A stretch of DNA of 64,000 nt from HKST-UBA178 sp965223815 (GTDB lineage Bacteria > Pseudomonadota > Gammaproteobacteria > Chromatiales > Chromatiaceae): contig OZ245019.1 in assembly GCA_965223815.1 (NCBI GenBank), positions 868,001 through 932,000 of the forward strand, read 5' to 3'. The notes under the pieces were generated by a model that saw only the letters and a list, made by a program, of their open reading frames with translations, was not told the DNA's origin and ran no database searches. A program made the translations under genes and the position numbers. This document shows positions 9,141-17,772 of this stretch, one piece after another (position 1 is the first letter of the stretch; the number at the start of each line of letters is the position of its first letter).

Positions 9141-9733
9141 AATCAATATTCCTCCATCTCACCTGCCGGATAAATAGATTGCTTTATTAGCCAGGCCTTC
9201 TATAAGTGTGCCATTGGTTCGCGGAGCTATGCAAAAACGATTGCCCTAATCGGGGATCTGCAATGCGTTCTCTTATCCCTGAACGAAATAGTCGCTGATG
9301 TTTGCTAACCAAATTCTATCCCGGGCACCGGATGGCTATTTTCAATACCTGGCATCTGGAACACAAATAGCGGCAGTGCGAAGAGAAAATAAAGCGGAAT
9401 CAGTGGTGGTGCCGAATGCGGATATGGCTGACATGTAAAATTCGGGGGGACGCGGATAGAGGTCGGAGAGGGGTATCGAAAAAATCGATATTGCCCGCAC
9501 TTGTGCTTTTACAATCGCAATCGTTGTTGATGGACTGATTGGCTTCAAGACCCACTGATAACCGGCAATAGAGTCTTTCTGAATGCGATTTGCCTGCTGA
9601 CATAGAATTTTTGAGTTAAGTATCTTCCGCTACCTATATCTTTTGTCCCACTATTCAAAATGTTCATTCATCCGGTAGGCGCTGGCGCCGCTAAGCGTGT
9701 CCCGACCCGCGGACATTTTATTAGTGAGGGTAA
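9141..9733. other. Intergenic region without a recognisable gene
   Basis: This stretch separates the leftward MoxR cluster from the rightward FIST gene and must hold promoters for both. Short open frames on the minus strand (about 9342-9603) overlap each other, are low in complexity and resemble no protein I know. I saw no tRNA, terminator hairpin or repeat. If the longer FIST reading frame from 9734 is not used, the gap extends to 9940. Confidence 0.5.
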
Positions 9734-9940
9734 TTGAAATCAGATAATTGGACAGTGGATGAGGAATCCTGCGAATATTCCCTTTATAGACAATCAAAAC
9801 TCGAAGCCCGGTTGTTGTATTTCCGGCTGGCAACTCCTCGGTGCCTTGGATTCAACAGCTCACGAAAGCCGCTGAGTTGTGAGGAGATGAAGGCCGTACC
9901 CGAAGAGATAAGTGTGCATGCACTGACAACGGGAGACAAG

Positions 9941-11062
9941 ATGGAACAGTTCCTTTCCGCAAACGCTAGAGACGCCGACGCTGGGCAGCTTGTTACCAGC
10001 TGCCTGGAGCAGATCGGGCCGATTCCTCCAAATGTCAATCTCGGCTTCGTTTATTTAACCGATCAGCTGGCCGATAGCGTGGAGCAGGTAATCGGCAGGC
10101 TTCGGCAGCTCGCTCCCAATATAACCTGGATAGGCACGGTTGGGATGGGGATATGCGCGGGAGCTGAGGAGGTCTACGATTCTCCGGCCATCTCCATGCT
10201 GCTCTGTGATTTTCCAACTGACAGCTTTTATCTCTTACCGGACTTCAAGGGTGACTCGGCAGCGCTAGAGTCCGGGCTATCGGCCTGGTGTCAAGCCCAG
10301 GACTCCTGCTTTTCCCTGTTCCATGGAGACCCCTCCAACCCCATGACGCCAGCATGGATCGGTTCCCTTGCGAGCATCCCCGGGCACTGTTTTGTCAATG
10401 GCGGCCTGACTTCGTCGCAGGGTCAGAACCCACAGATTGCCAATGAAATGGTAACCGGAGGCCTCTCCGGCATCGTCTTCAATCAACAGGTGGAGGTGGC
10501 GACGGATCATACCCAGGGTTGTTCTCCCATCGGGCCCGTACATCAGATCACCCGAGCCGAGCAGAATATCGCAGTCACCCTGGATGATCGCCCGGCACTA
10601 GAGGTAATGAAGGAAGATATCGGCGAAGTGCTCTCGAAGAGACTCAGTCAGATCGGTGGGTATGTATTCGCGGCACTTCCAATTCGAGGTGTGGACACCA
10701 ACGATTATCTTGTACGCAACCTGGTGGGTATAGATCCCAATCAGGGGCTGGTGGCCGTGGGCGACTCACTCGAAGAGCAGCAGCAGCTGATGTTTTGTCG
10801 CCGGGATGGCAATACTGCACGGGACGATATGGAGAGAATGCTGGAGCGGCTGAAAAGCAGGCTGCAGGGTACCACTATTCGCGGGGGCATATACATCTCC
10901 TGCCTTGGCCGTGGCCGCAACCAGTTCGGGGCGGATTCCGAAGAGCTGAAGCTGATCCGGGGTAGTTTGGGAACTTTTCCCTTGGTGGGTTTCTTCGCCA
11001 ACGGGGAGATATACAACGGTCGGCTATACGGATATACCGGGGTGCTCACACTGTTCCTGTAA
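9941..11062 (+). CDS. FIST domain protein (FIST_N plus FIST_C sensory module)
   Basis: FIST domains are predicted intracellular ligand-sensing modules, possibly for amino acids, found in signalling proteins. Here FIST_N covers about residues 1-190 (VNLGFVYLTDQLADSVEQVI; ITWIGTVGMGICA) and FIST_C about 200-365 (GGYVFAALPIRGVDTNDYLV; GGIYISCLGRGRNQFG). The ATG at 9941 has GGGAG five bases upstream; the frame stays open back to a TTG at 9734 and another ATG at 9887, but that extra sequence does not look like the domain. There is no kinase, cyclase or chemotaxis domain in the protein and no two-component gene beside it, so its output partner is not visible. Confidence 0.85.
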   Translation: MEQFLSANARDADAGQLVTSCLEQIGPIPPNVNLGFVYLTDQLADSVEQVIGRLRQLAPNITWIGTVGMGICAGAEEVYDSPAISMLLCDFPTDSFYLLPDFKGDSAALESGLSAWCQAQDSCFSLFHGDPSNPMTPAWIGSLASIPGHCFVNGGLTSSQGQNPQIANEMVTGGLSGIVFNQQVEVATDHTQGCSPIGPVHQITRAEQNIAVTLDDRPALEVMKEDIGEVLSKRLSQIGGYVFAALPIRGVDTNDYLVRNLVGIDPNQGLVAVGDSLEEQQQLMFCRRDGNTARDDMERMLERLKSRLQGTTIRGGIYISCLGRGRNQFGADSEELKLIRGSLGTFPLVGFFANGEIYNGRLYGYTGVLTLFL

Positions 11063-11173
11063 ATTCGGTCTCAAGAAGATATTTAATTACCTGCTTCATT
11101 CCTGGTTGCAGTTAAATCGAGCAATACCTATCCACCGGACGACACCCTTTTCATTGTGCAGCCGTTGCCCAGT

Positions 11174-12883
11174 CTAGCTGTGGAGTTTGGCCTTTCTCGT
11201 TTTTGCTTTTTGAGTAGCGTGGTGTTTCTTCGGGGACTGTTTCAGTCGTGAGATATTAAGGCGGCGCCCACAGACCCAGCTCTTCCCGAGATCACGAAAA
11301 ATCTCTCGCGGCATACCCAATGGCAGATCGACCAGGCTGTAGTCGGAGTGGATATCGATACGCCCAATGTGCTCGGCATCCAGACCGGCTTCATTCGCGA
11401 TGGCACCGACGATGTTGCCGGGTTTGACTTTGTGCTGGCTCCCCACTTCGATACGGAACCTCTCCATGCCTTTGGGCGGGCGGCTCGGCTTCTTGCGCAG
11501 ACCCGCGGTATCTCCTGTTGCGGATTGAGTTTTGAAACTTTTACCCTTCTCTTTCTCGACCTTCAGCAGTAGCGGTTTATCACCGATGGAAATCATTGCC
11601 AACGCTGCAGCAATTTCCATCGCCGGTACATCGTGCTCCTGCTGGTATTGTTCGAGCAGACTCTGCATGAATTCCAGTTCTCCCGCAGCCAATGTATCAC
11701 TGATGCTCTGCTTGAAATCCGAGATCCGCTTGTTGTTGACCACTTCGGTCGACGGAAGCGTCATCGGTTCGATTTGTTGCCGCGTCGCTTTTTCGATAGT
11801 TCTGAGCATGCGCCGCTCTCTGGGTGCGACAAACAGGATGGCGTCACCCTCGCGTCCCGCTCGGCCGGTACGACCGATACGGTGTATATAGGCCTCGGTA
11901 TCGTAGGGGATGTCATAGTTGATCACGTGACTGATCCGATCAACATCCAGGCCCCGCGCAGCGACATCGGTAGCGACCAGTATATCCAGCGAACCGTTCT
12001 TGAGCCGTTCGACCATCTGCTCGCGAAGGCTTTGCGCCATATCGCCATTCAATGCCGCCGCCGCGTAACCTCGTGCTTCCAGCCTTTCGGCCAATTCCGT
12101 CGTGGTAGTCTTGGTGCGTACGAACATCAGCACCCCTTCGAAATGCTCGACCTCCAGAATTCTGGTGAGTGCATCCAACTTATGCACGCCGCTAACAAGC
12201 CAATAGCGTTGGCGAATGGTGTTAGCTGTAGCGGTACGTGCCTCGATACTGATAGTGCTCGGCTCATGTAGATAACGTTGGGCAATTTTCTGAATCTCTT
12301 TCGGCATGGTTGCCGAGAACAGCGCCAACTGTCTTCGCTCAGGCGTCTGGTCTAGGATCCACTTGACATCGTCGATGAACCCCATGCGCAACATCTCATC
12401 TGCCTCGTCCAATACCAAGGCTTTCAGAGTATTCAGCCTTAATGTGGATTTCCGCATATGATCCATTATCCGACCCGGGGTGCCCACAACCACGTGCGTA
12501 CCCCGTTTTAACTGCTTTATCTGCCCTGTATACGCTTGGCCGCCGTAAATCGGCAGTACGTGAAATCCTTTGATATGCATGGCATAGCGTTGAAAGGCTT
12601 CCGCTACCTGAATAGCCAGTTCGCGGGTTGGAGTGAGCACCATGACCTGAACATCCCGGCGGCCGATTTCGGTTTTGGATAACAGGGGTAGCGCAAATGC
12701 TGCGGTCTTACCGGTTCCGGTGGGAGCGTGCCCCAACAGATCCACTCCCTCCAGAAGAGGCGGGATAGTCTGCGTCTGGATAGGGGTCGGGATTTCGTAG
12801 CCCACCCTATCGAGAGCGGTTAGTAAAGTATCGGGAAGACCTAGCTCACGAAAACTGCGGGCGTTGGGAACAGTGCTGGACAT
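11174..12883 (-). CDS. deaD: DEAD-box ATP-dependent RNA helicase, DeaD/CsdA type
   Basis: This 569-residue helicase (from ATG 12883) has all the core motifs: the Q motif region (FRELGLPDTLLTALDRVGYE, PTPIQTQTIP), motif I APTGTGKT (53-60), VLDEADEML, SAT and HRIGRTGRAGR. The C-terminal part (MERFRIEVGSQHKVKPGNIV to SWVCGRRLNISRL) is the DbpA-type RNA-binding domain found in DeaD/CsdA proteins, which act in ribosome assembly and mRNA turnover, often at low temperature. The tail is very basic (KKHHATQKAKTRKAKL). The open frame begins 17 codons upstream, but MSSTVPNARSF matches where these proteins normally start. The gene symbol is by family resemblance. Confidence 0.9.
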   Translation of the reverse strand: MSSTVPNARSFRELGLPDTLLTALDRVGYEIPTPIQTQTIPPLLEGVDLLGHAPTGTGKTAAFALPLLSKTEIGRRDVQVMVLTPTRELAIQVAEAFQRYAMHIKGFHVLPIYGGQAYTGQIKQLKRGTHVVVGTPGRIMDHMRKSTLRLNTLKALVLDEADEMLRMGFIDDVKWILDQTPERRQLALFSATMPKEIQKIAQRYLHEPSTISIEARTATANTIRQRYWLVSGVHKLDALTRILEVEHFEGVLMFVRTKTTTTELAERLEARGYAAAALNGDMAQSLREQMVERLKNGSLDILVATDVAARGLDVDRISHVINYDIPYDTEAYIHRIGRTGRAGREGDAILFVAPRERRMLRTIEKATRQQIEPMTLPSTEVVNNKRISDFKQSISDTLAAGELEFMQSLLEQYQQEHDVPAMEIAAALAMISIGDKPLLLKVEKEKGKSFKTQSATGDTAGLRKKPSRPPKGMERFRIEVGSQHKVKPGNIVGAIANEAGLDAEHIGRIDIHSDYSLVDLPLGMPREIFRDLGKSWVCGRRLNISRLKQSPKKHHATQKAKTRKAKLHS

Positions 12884-12977
12884 TGAATTGATCCGGTGAG
12901 GGGAAGAGGCAGGCTCTGCTGCGTGGCGGGGCAAAGAGTATAAAGCTTTTCCGCCGCCTATAGTAGTTCTGCACGCA

Positions 12978-14030
12978 CTAGAATGGAGCTGGATAACGTT
13001 TCATTATCTCTAAAACATCCAACCACATCTCTTTAGTGAGGGTGACCTCAAAGGCGGCGATATCCTCTTGCAATTGCGCCATGCTGGTGGCCCCGATAAT
13101 CGTTGAGGTAACGCCGTCGACCTGATTGCACCAGGCAAGTGAAAGGGTGGCGAGCGTAATGCCGTATTTGTCCGCAACTTCTTTATAAGCGGCTATTGCT
13201 TCGTGTGAGAGAGTTTTGTCGCGAAAAATGCCATTGCGCTGGGCCATGGTCCAGCGCGCCCCCGCGGGGAGCGCGCCGTTCATGTACTTCCCGGTCAATG
13301 CGCCTCCCGCCAAGGGAGACCAGGGGAGGTAGGCAACCCCACTCATTACGCAGTTCTCAATCAAATATGGCCAGTCTTTGGTATGCAGCAGGTTGAACTC
13401 GTTTTGAATGGAAATCATGCGCGGAAGATCGTGCTTTTCACTCAAACGCAGGTACTCGTTGATCCCCCAAGGCGTTTCATCCGACAAGCCGCAGTGACGG
13501 ATTTTACCCGCCTTGATACAGGTAGCCAGCCCCTCCAGGATATCCACCATTTGCTCACTGTTCTGGCCGGGGTTTACAGCGGTAAATTTCAGTCGTCCGG
13601 GCCAGTGCTTTCCAAAGTGCGGGGAATTTCGGTTGGGCCAGTGTATTTGGTATAAATCGATGTAGTCGGTATTCAGGCGTTGCAGTGAAGCATCGACGGA
13701 ACTTACGACTGCTGAGCCGGTAACATTGGCGCCGTCGCGAATCCAGGAGATCCCATTACCCGCGATTTTGGTGGCCAATATTATGTCGTCCCGCTTACCG
13801 GGATTACGTGCAATCCAGTTGCCGATAATGCGCTCGGTAGTGCCATAGGTCTCTGCCGTTGGGGGAATCGCATACATCTCCGCGGTATCAACGAAATTGA
13901 TGCCTTTTGCCAGAGCGTAGTCCAATTGCCCATCAGCATCTGCCTGGGTATTCTGTTTGCCCCAGGTCATGGTGCCTAAACATATTCTTGACACGTTTAA
14001 GTTACTGTTTCCGAGTGGTAGGTATTCCAT
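12978..14030 (-). CDS. tas: Tas-like NADP(H)-dependent aldo-keto reductase
   Basis: This 350-residue TIM-barrel oxidoreductase opens with MEYLPLGNSNLNVSRICLGT and keeps the aldo-keto reductase catalytic set, with Asp in NFVDTAEMY, Lys in IILATKIAG and His in YIDLYQIHWPNR. The insertion after AEMYAIPPTAETYGTTERII is characteristic of the Tas subgroup. Its physiological substrate is unknown in the family; Escherichia coli Tas was found as a suppressor of tyrosine auxotrophy under starvation. It stands alone, 95 bases downstream of the helicase start region on the same strand. Confidence 0.9.
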   Translation of the reverse strand: MEYLPLGNSNLNVSRICLGTMTWGKQNTQADADGQLDYALAKGINFVDTAEMYAIPPTAETYGTTERIIGNWIARNPGKRDDIILATKIAGNGISWIRDGANVTGSAVVSSVDASLQRLNTDYIDLYQIHWPNRNSPHFGKHWPGRLKFTAVNPGQNSEQMVDILEGLATCIKAGKIRHCGLSDETPWGINEYLRLSEKHDLPRMISIQNEFNLLHTKDWPYLIENCVMSGVAYLPWSPLAGGALTGKYMNGALPAGARWTMAQRNGIFRDKTLSHEAIAAYKEVADKYGITLATLSLAWCNQVDGVTSTIIGATSMAQLQEDIAAFEVTLTKEMWLDVLEIMKRYPAPF

Positions 14031-14176
14031 GGCCGGATGCTCTTCGGTTGCTGAAGTGAAGTACGCGTTAATCGCAAAGTTAGCGAAAGCATACTCTAAT
14101 CAGTAAAGATTACGACACTGCATTCAGTGTGTGATTCGGGAAGGAATAATACGGCTTAAGAAAGCAAGACGCATAT

Positions 14177-14788
14177 TCAGGTGGGTGCTCCTTGGTAGTA
14201 GTGCCATAAAAAGAGCGCGCCCACGCTCCGCCATGGCGACCAGTGTTCCACCAGATTCCGGGCCTGTTTGGATGTCAGCCTGGCGTCTAATCCTTTGAGT
14301 ATCTGCAAGGATGATCTCAGGGCCAGATCGTCAGCGGGAAACACATCGCGACGTCTGAGTGAAAACATCAAGTAGATCTCCGCACTCCAAACCCCGAAGC
14401 CCCGAAGTGCGGTAATAGCGGAGATAATCTCAGAATTTTCCAACTTTCTCAATCCATCAAGGTCCAGCCGTCCGTCGACGATCGATTCAGCCAAGCCTCT
14501 CGCATACTCAATCTTGCGATAAGACATGCCCGCACTTCGTAGAGCTTCTGGGCTCACTGCCAACAAAGATTCCGGGGTTGTATCCTCCAACAGCGTGGTG
14601 ACACGTTTGTGAATTGCGCGGGCGGCACCGGTTGATATCTGCTGACTGAGGATGATGGCGAACAGGGTTCCGAAACCGGCGGGCCTTAGTCTTGGCGCCG
14701 GAAGGCCGATTTCCTCCACAGCACGGGCCAGATCTCCATCTACCTGGATCAGTGCCTCCATTCCTCTCTTGATGATACGCCTATCCAA
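14177..14788 (-). CDS. AlkA-type DNA-3-methyladenine glycosylase (HhH-GPD)
   Basis: This 203-residue base-excision repair glycosylase lacks the N-terminal domain of Escherichia coli AlkA and so resembles the shorter MAG/AlkA2 forms. It has the helix-hairpin-helix stretch ITALRGFGVWSAEIYLMF followed by the catalytic aspartate region RRRDVFPADDLALR. The N-terminal core shows AIILSQQISTGAARAI, the family's QQ(I/V)S motif. Translation probably starts at TTG 14788, which has GGAGAG seven bases upstream; an ATG ten codons in is the alternative. A second alkylation-repair gene, ada, lies 7 kb away, but the two are not in one operon. Confidence 0.9.
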   Translation of the reverse strand: MDRRIIKRGMEALIQVDGDLARAVEEIGLPAPRLRPAGFGTLFAIILSQQISTGAARAIHKRVTTLLEDTTPESLLAVSPEALRSAGMSYRKIEYARGLAESIVDGRLDLDGLRKLENSEIISAITALRGFGVWSAEIYLMFSLRRRDVFPADDLALRSSLQILKGLDARLTSKQARNLVEHWSPWRSVGALFLWHYYQGAPT

Positions 14789-15146
14789 ACAGCGCTCTCC
14801 TTATGCTCGGAAAGCAATCGGTGCAGACGATCGAAGCGCCCAGTTGGGGCGCCGGAATTTCAAGAATATAGGTATTCATCGGGGAATTATCCATCTTATC
14901 CCGCCGAATAGAAACGGTGCCTAAGCCAGCGGACTAGGTGCACCAGTCAGCCTAGTAGAGAGCTTGTTCCGAGAAAACGATGGTCGAGTGCTCCGGACAT
15001 TCTCTCTGCAACAAACCAAAGGAGGGCTTGTCGGTTATCCAGGGTTTTCCCGTCGGCCGGTCGGTCAATGCCTGGACATACTCTTCCAAACTGTCCGCAT
15101 CGTGTATCCTATTGCCGGGAAAAGCGATAACCGGGGAGTGGGGGGC
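14789..15146. other. Divergent intergenic region between glycosylase and cupin genes
   Basis: About 358 bases with start sites facing outward. A frame continuous with the cupin gene extends back to 14964, but it lacks a convincing start and its translation does not resemble a protein family. I saw no RNA gene or strong terminator here. Confidence 0.4.
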
Positions 15147-15449
15147 ATGGAGACACTGGTTCGAGGTAGGTTCGTGGTTCCCGTTGATAAGCGTGAGGTG
15201 GCCAAAGAGTGGCGAGAGCTGGGGTATTCCTGCGATCTATTCGTCGATCCACCTGGACAACAGTGGAACAACTTCAAGCACGGCTGCGACGAGTTGGTGG
15301 TAGTCGTCACTGGTCGGCTCACCATGATCATTGAAAACGACCAGTGGGACATGTCGCCCGGGGATCAGATATTCATTCCCAGGGGCGCGCTGCACTCGGT
15401 ACACAATACGCACACCGGGTCTTCGCACTGGTTGTACGGGTACAATTAG
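15147..15449 (+). CDS. Small single-domain cupin protein
   Basis: This 100-residue protein consists of one cupin barrel. The two cupin motifs are recognisable as HGCDELVVVVTGRLTMII and GDQIFIPRGALHSVHN, with candidate metal ligands His, Glu and a second His. The start at ATG 15147 follows GGGGAG. It lies 82 bases upstream of the SDF/binding-protein fusion on the same strand, so co-transcription is likely. Cupins of this size may be enzymes, ligand sensors or isomerases; nothing in the sequence chooses between these. Confidence 0.8.
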   Translation: METLVRGRFVVPVDKREVAKEWRELGYSCDLFVDPPGQQWNNFKHGCDELVVVVTGRLTMIIENDQWDMSPGDQIFIPRGALHSVHNTHTGSSHWLYGYN

Positions 15450-15531
15450 TATTAGCGTATTTCAGACAAGCGGGAGAATTAGTTCACTGTGACCGGTACC
15501 AGCAAGCGTCGTAGCCAACCGTTTTTAACCT

Positions 15532-17691
15532 ATGACCAGATTTAGTCTGACCACGTTGACCCTGGCCGGTCTGGGGCTCGGTATATCCGTGGGCCTGTTT
15601 TTCGGAGAGTACGCTGAGAATCTTCAGCCCCTCGGTGACGGTTTTATCATGCTGCTGCAGATGGCGGTGCTCCCCTATTTTCTCATCACCCTGATTCTTG
15701 GGCTAGGTACTATTGATCTCGATACCGCCAAGGCGCTGGGAATTCGCGGTGCTGCGGTGCTCGGGCTGTTGTGGCTGATGTGCTTTATCGTCATTTTTGC
15801 CTTGCCATTGAGTTTTCCCGATCTCGAGACAGCATCCTTCTTCAGTACCAGTAGTGTGCAATCCCAGCAGGAGCTCAATTTCCTCAAATTGTACATCCCC
15901 GCAAACCCGTTCAACACCCTGTCGGAAGGCATTCTTCCTGGCGTCGTCATTTTCGGTTTATCGATGGGCATTGCCTTGATCGGTGTGCCCAACAAGTCTG
16001 CATTGGTTGACGCTCTCACGAGTATGCAGAGCGCACTGATTCGCATAACCCAGTTCGTCGTCCAACTTACCCCTATTGGCGTGTTTGCGCTCGCGGCGGC
16101 AGCGGCGGGCACCATGACCGTGGAGGAGTTTGGCCGTCTGCAGGTCTATCTCATTGCCTACACTGTCGGGGCGATGTTGCTAACTTTCTGGTTTATTCCA
16201 ATGCTTATTGCGGTCCTCACACCGTTTACCTACCGCGAGGTGTTCAAGGCGGCCAAGGATCCACTGGTAACCGGTTTCACCACCGGAAACTTGCTCGTGG
16301 TTCTTCCACTGCTTACGGAGCGTATCAAGCAACTATTTCATGATAGAGCGGTCGGTGACGAGCACACCGACTCCTTGGTTGGTATTACGGTCCCCATAGG
16401 ATATCCGTTTCCGGATATCGGAACACTGCTCATCATGCTGTTCGTTCCTTTTGCCGCCTGGTTTTCGGGTAATCCCATGTCGCTGGAAGATTATCCCCAG
16501 TTTGCGGTCGTCGGCTTTTTCAGCTTCTTTGGCAGCGTTGAAATCGGCATGCCTTTTCTGCTCGACCAGTTGCGCGTGCCGAAAGACATGTTTGAGCTCT
16601 ATCTCATGACACTGGTATACATCAGCCGTTTCGCAACATTGGTAGCGGTGGCTCATGTAACCGGGTTGGCTATCCTGGCCACCTGCGCCGTAAGCCGACT
16701 GATTAGCACGAATGTCCGTAAGCTTGTTGTTTTCGCCGCGGTCAGCTTGGTTCTGGTCGTTGTCAGCGTAGGCACAACCAGGGTGCTGCTGGGTATTGTT
16801 GTGGATGCCAACTACACCAAGGATACCTTGGTCACCAGCATGCGGTGGTATGGAGATGCGCCTCCAGCAAAAGTACTGGAGGATATTCCAGAGAGACCTG
16901 GGCCCGAATTGGCGCGAGACCAATTACTTATAGATGCAATTCGGGAGCGAGGCGTCCTGCGGGTAGGATACGTAAAGGATGCATTGCCCTATTCGTTTTT
17001 CAACAATCGGGAAGAGCTAGTGGGGCTGGATGTGGAGATGGCTCATCGTTTGGCGACAGATCTTGGGGTGCAACTGGAATTTGTACCCTTTACCTATGCC
17101 ACTCTCAAAGATCAGATTCAAAACAGACATTTTGATATTGCCATGTCCGGCATTCTCGCGACGCCAGGATCAGCGGCCTACTTGAGTTTGACCAAGCCGT
17201 ATATGGAGGTCAATCTAGCGATAGTAGTGGAGGATCACAGGCGCGCTGAATTCGACAGAATTGAGAAGATTGAAGAGAAGGCGTTTATCAAGGTGCACGT
17301 GCTAGGAGAGGACTACCTGAGCCGCTCCATTGAAAAGCTACATCCCAATGTGCAGACGATTCCAGTTGAATCACCAGAACTCTTCTTCGAGGGAGGATTT
17401 CTCGAATCGGATGGGTTGGTTATGAATGCAGAGGCAGGCTCGACATGGACGCTGTTAAATCCGGGTTTTACGGTTGTGGTCCCCCAACCCGCGAGCGGAG
17501 CCATCCCACTGGCTTACGCTATCGCGTCGCGTGATGATTCAATGCAGGATTTTGTGAACCGCTGGATAGACTACCACAAGAGCCAGGGGACCATTGATCG
17601 GTTATATAATCACTATATTCTCGGAGAGCAAGCGGATGAAGCCGAGCCGAGATGGTCCGTGATACGCAATGTCCTGGGATGGGTGGACTGA
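15532..17691 (+). CDS. Fusion of SDF-type (dicarboxylate/amino acid:cation) symporter with a family-3 solute-binding domain
   Basis: This 719-residue protein joins two transport modules. Residues 1-395 form a sodium/dicarboxylate symporter (SDF) domain. An added membrane segment (399-421) would place residues 460-700 in the periplasm, and these form a bacterial family-3 solute-binding domain (RERGVLRVGYVKDALPYSFF, GLDVEMAHRLATDLGVQLEF, FDIAMSGI). Canonical SDF transport motifs are altered: the serine-rich hairpin 1 is GFTTGNLLVVLP (248-259) and the helix-7 NMDGT motif is replaced by PIGYPFPDIGT (288-298). The binding domain may deliver amino or carboxylic acids to a tethered carrier; substrate and ion coupling cannot be read from sequence. 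The upstream cupin is probably in the same operon. Confidence 0.9.
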   Translation: MTRFSLTTLTLAGLGLGISVGLFFGEYAENLQPLGDGFIMLLQMAVLPYFLITLILGLGTIDLDTAKALGIRGAAVLGLLWLMCFIVIFALPLSFPDLETASFFSTSSVQSQQELNFLKLYIPANPFNTLSEGILPGVVIFGLSMGIALIGVPNKSALVDALTSMQSALIRITQFVVQLTPIGVFALAAAAAGTMTVEEFGRLQVYLIAYTVGAMLLTFWFIPMLIAVLTPFTYREVFKAAKDPLVTGFTTGNLLVVLPLLTERIKQLFHDRAVGDEHTDSLVGITVPIGYPFPDIGTLLIMLFVPFAAWFSGNPMSLEDYPQFAVVGFFSFFGSVEIGMPFLLDQLRVPKDMFELYLMTLVYISRFATLVAVAHVTGLAILATCAVSRLISTNVRKLVVFAAVSLVLVVVSVGTTRVLLGIVVDANYTKDTLVTSMRWYGDAPPAKVLEDIPERPGPELARDQLLIDAIRERGVLRVGYVKDALPYSFFNNREELVGLDVEMAHRLATDLGVQLEFVPFTYATLKDQIQNRHFDIAMSGILATPGSAAYLSLTKPYMEVNLAIVVEDHRRAEFDRIEKIEEKAFIKVHVLGEDYLSRSIEKLHPNVQTIPVESPELFFEGGFLESDGLVMNAEAGSTWTLLNPGFTVVVPQPASGAIPLAYAIASRDDSMQDFVNRWIDYHKSQGTIDRLYNHYILGEQADEAEPRWSVIRNVLGWVD

Positions 17692-17772
17692 CCTGCATGG
17701 GAATGAGCAAACTGCGTGCCGGGCATTGCGCAGGGTCTTCCCTTTTGTCGCTATAGTTGAATGAGCCGGTCC

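Noticed and set aside
9342..9603. Two overlapping minus-strand frames in the MoxR-FIST gap
   Set aside because: They overlap in different frames, lack ribosome sites and are rich in Ser/Arg without domain character.
14964..15146. N-terminal extension of the cupin frame
   Set aside because: A ribosome site and the cupin fold both fit ATG 15147; the extension has no family resemblance.
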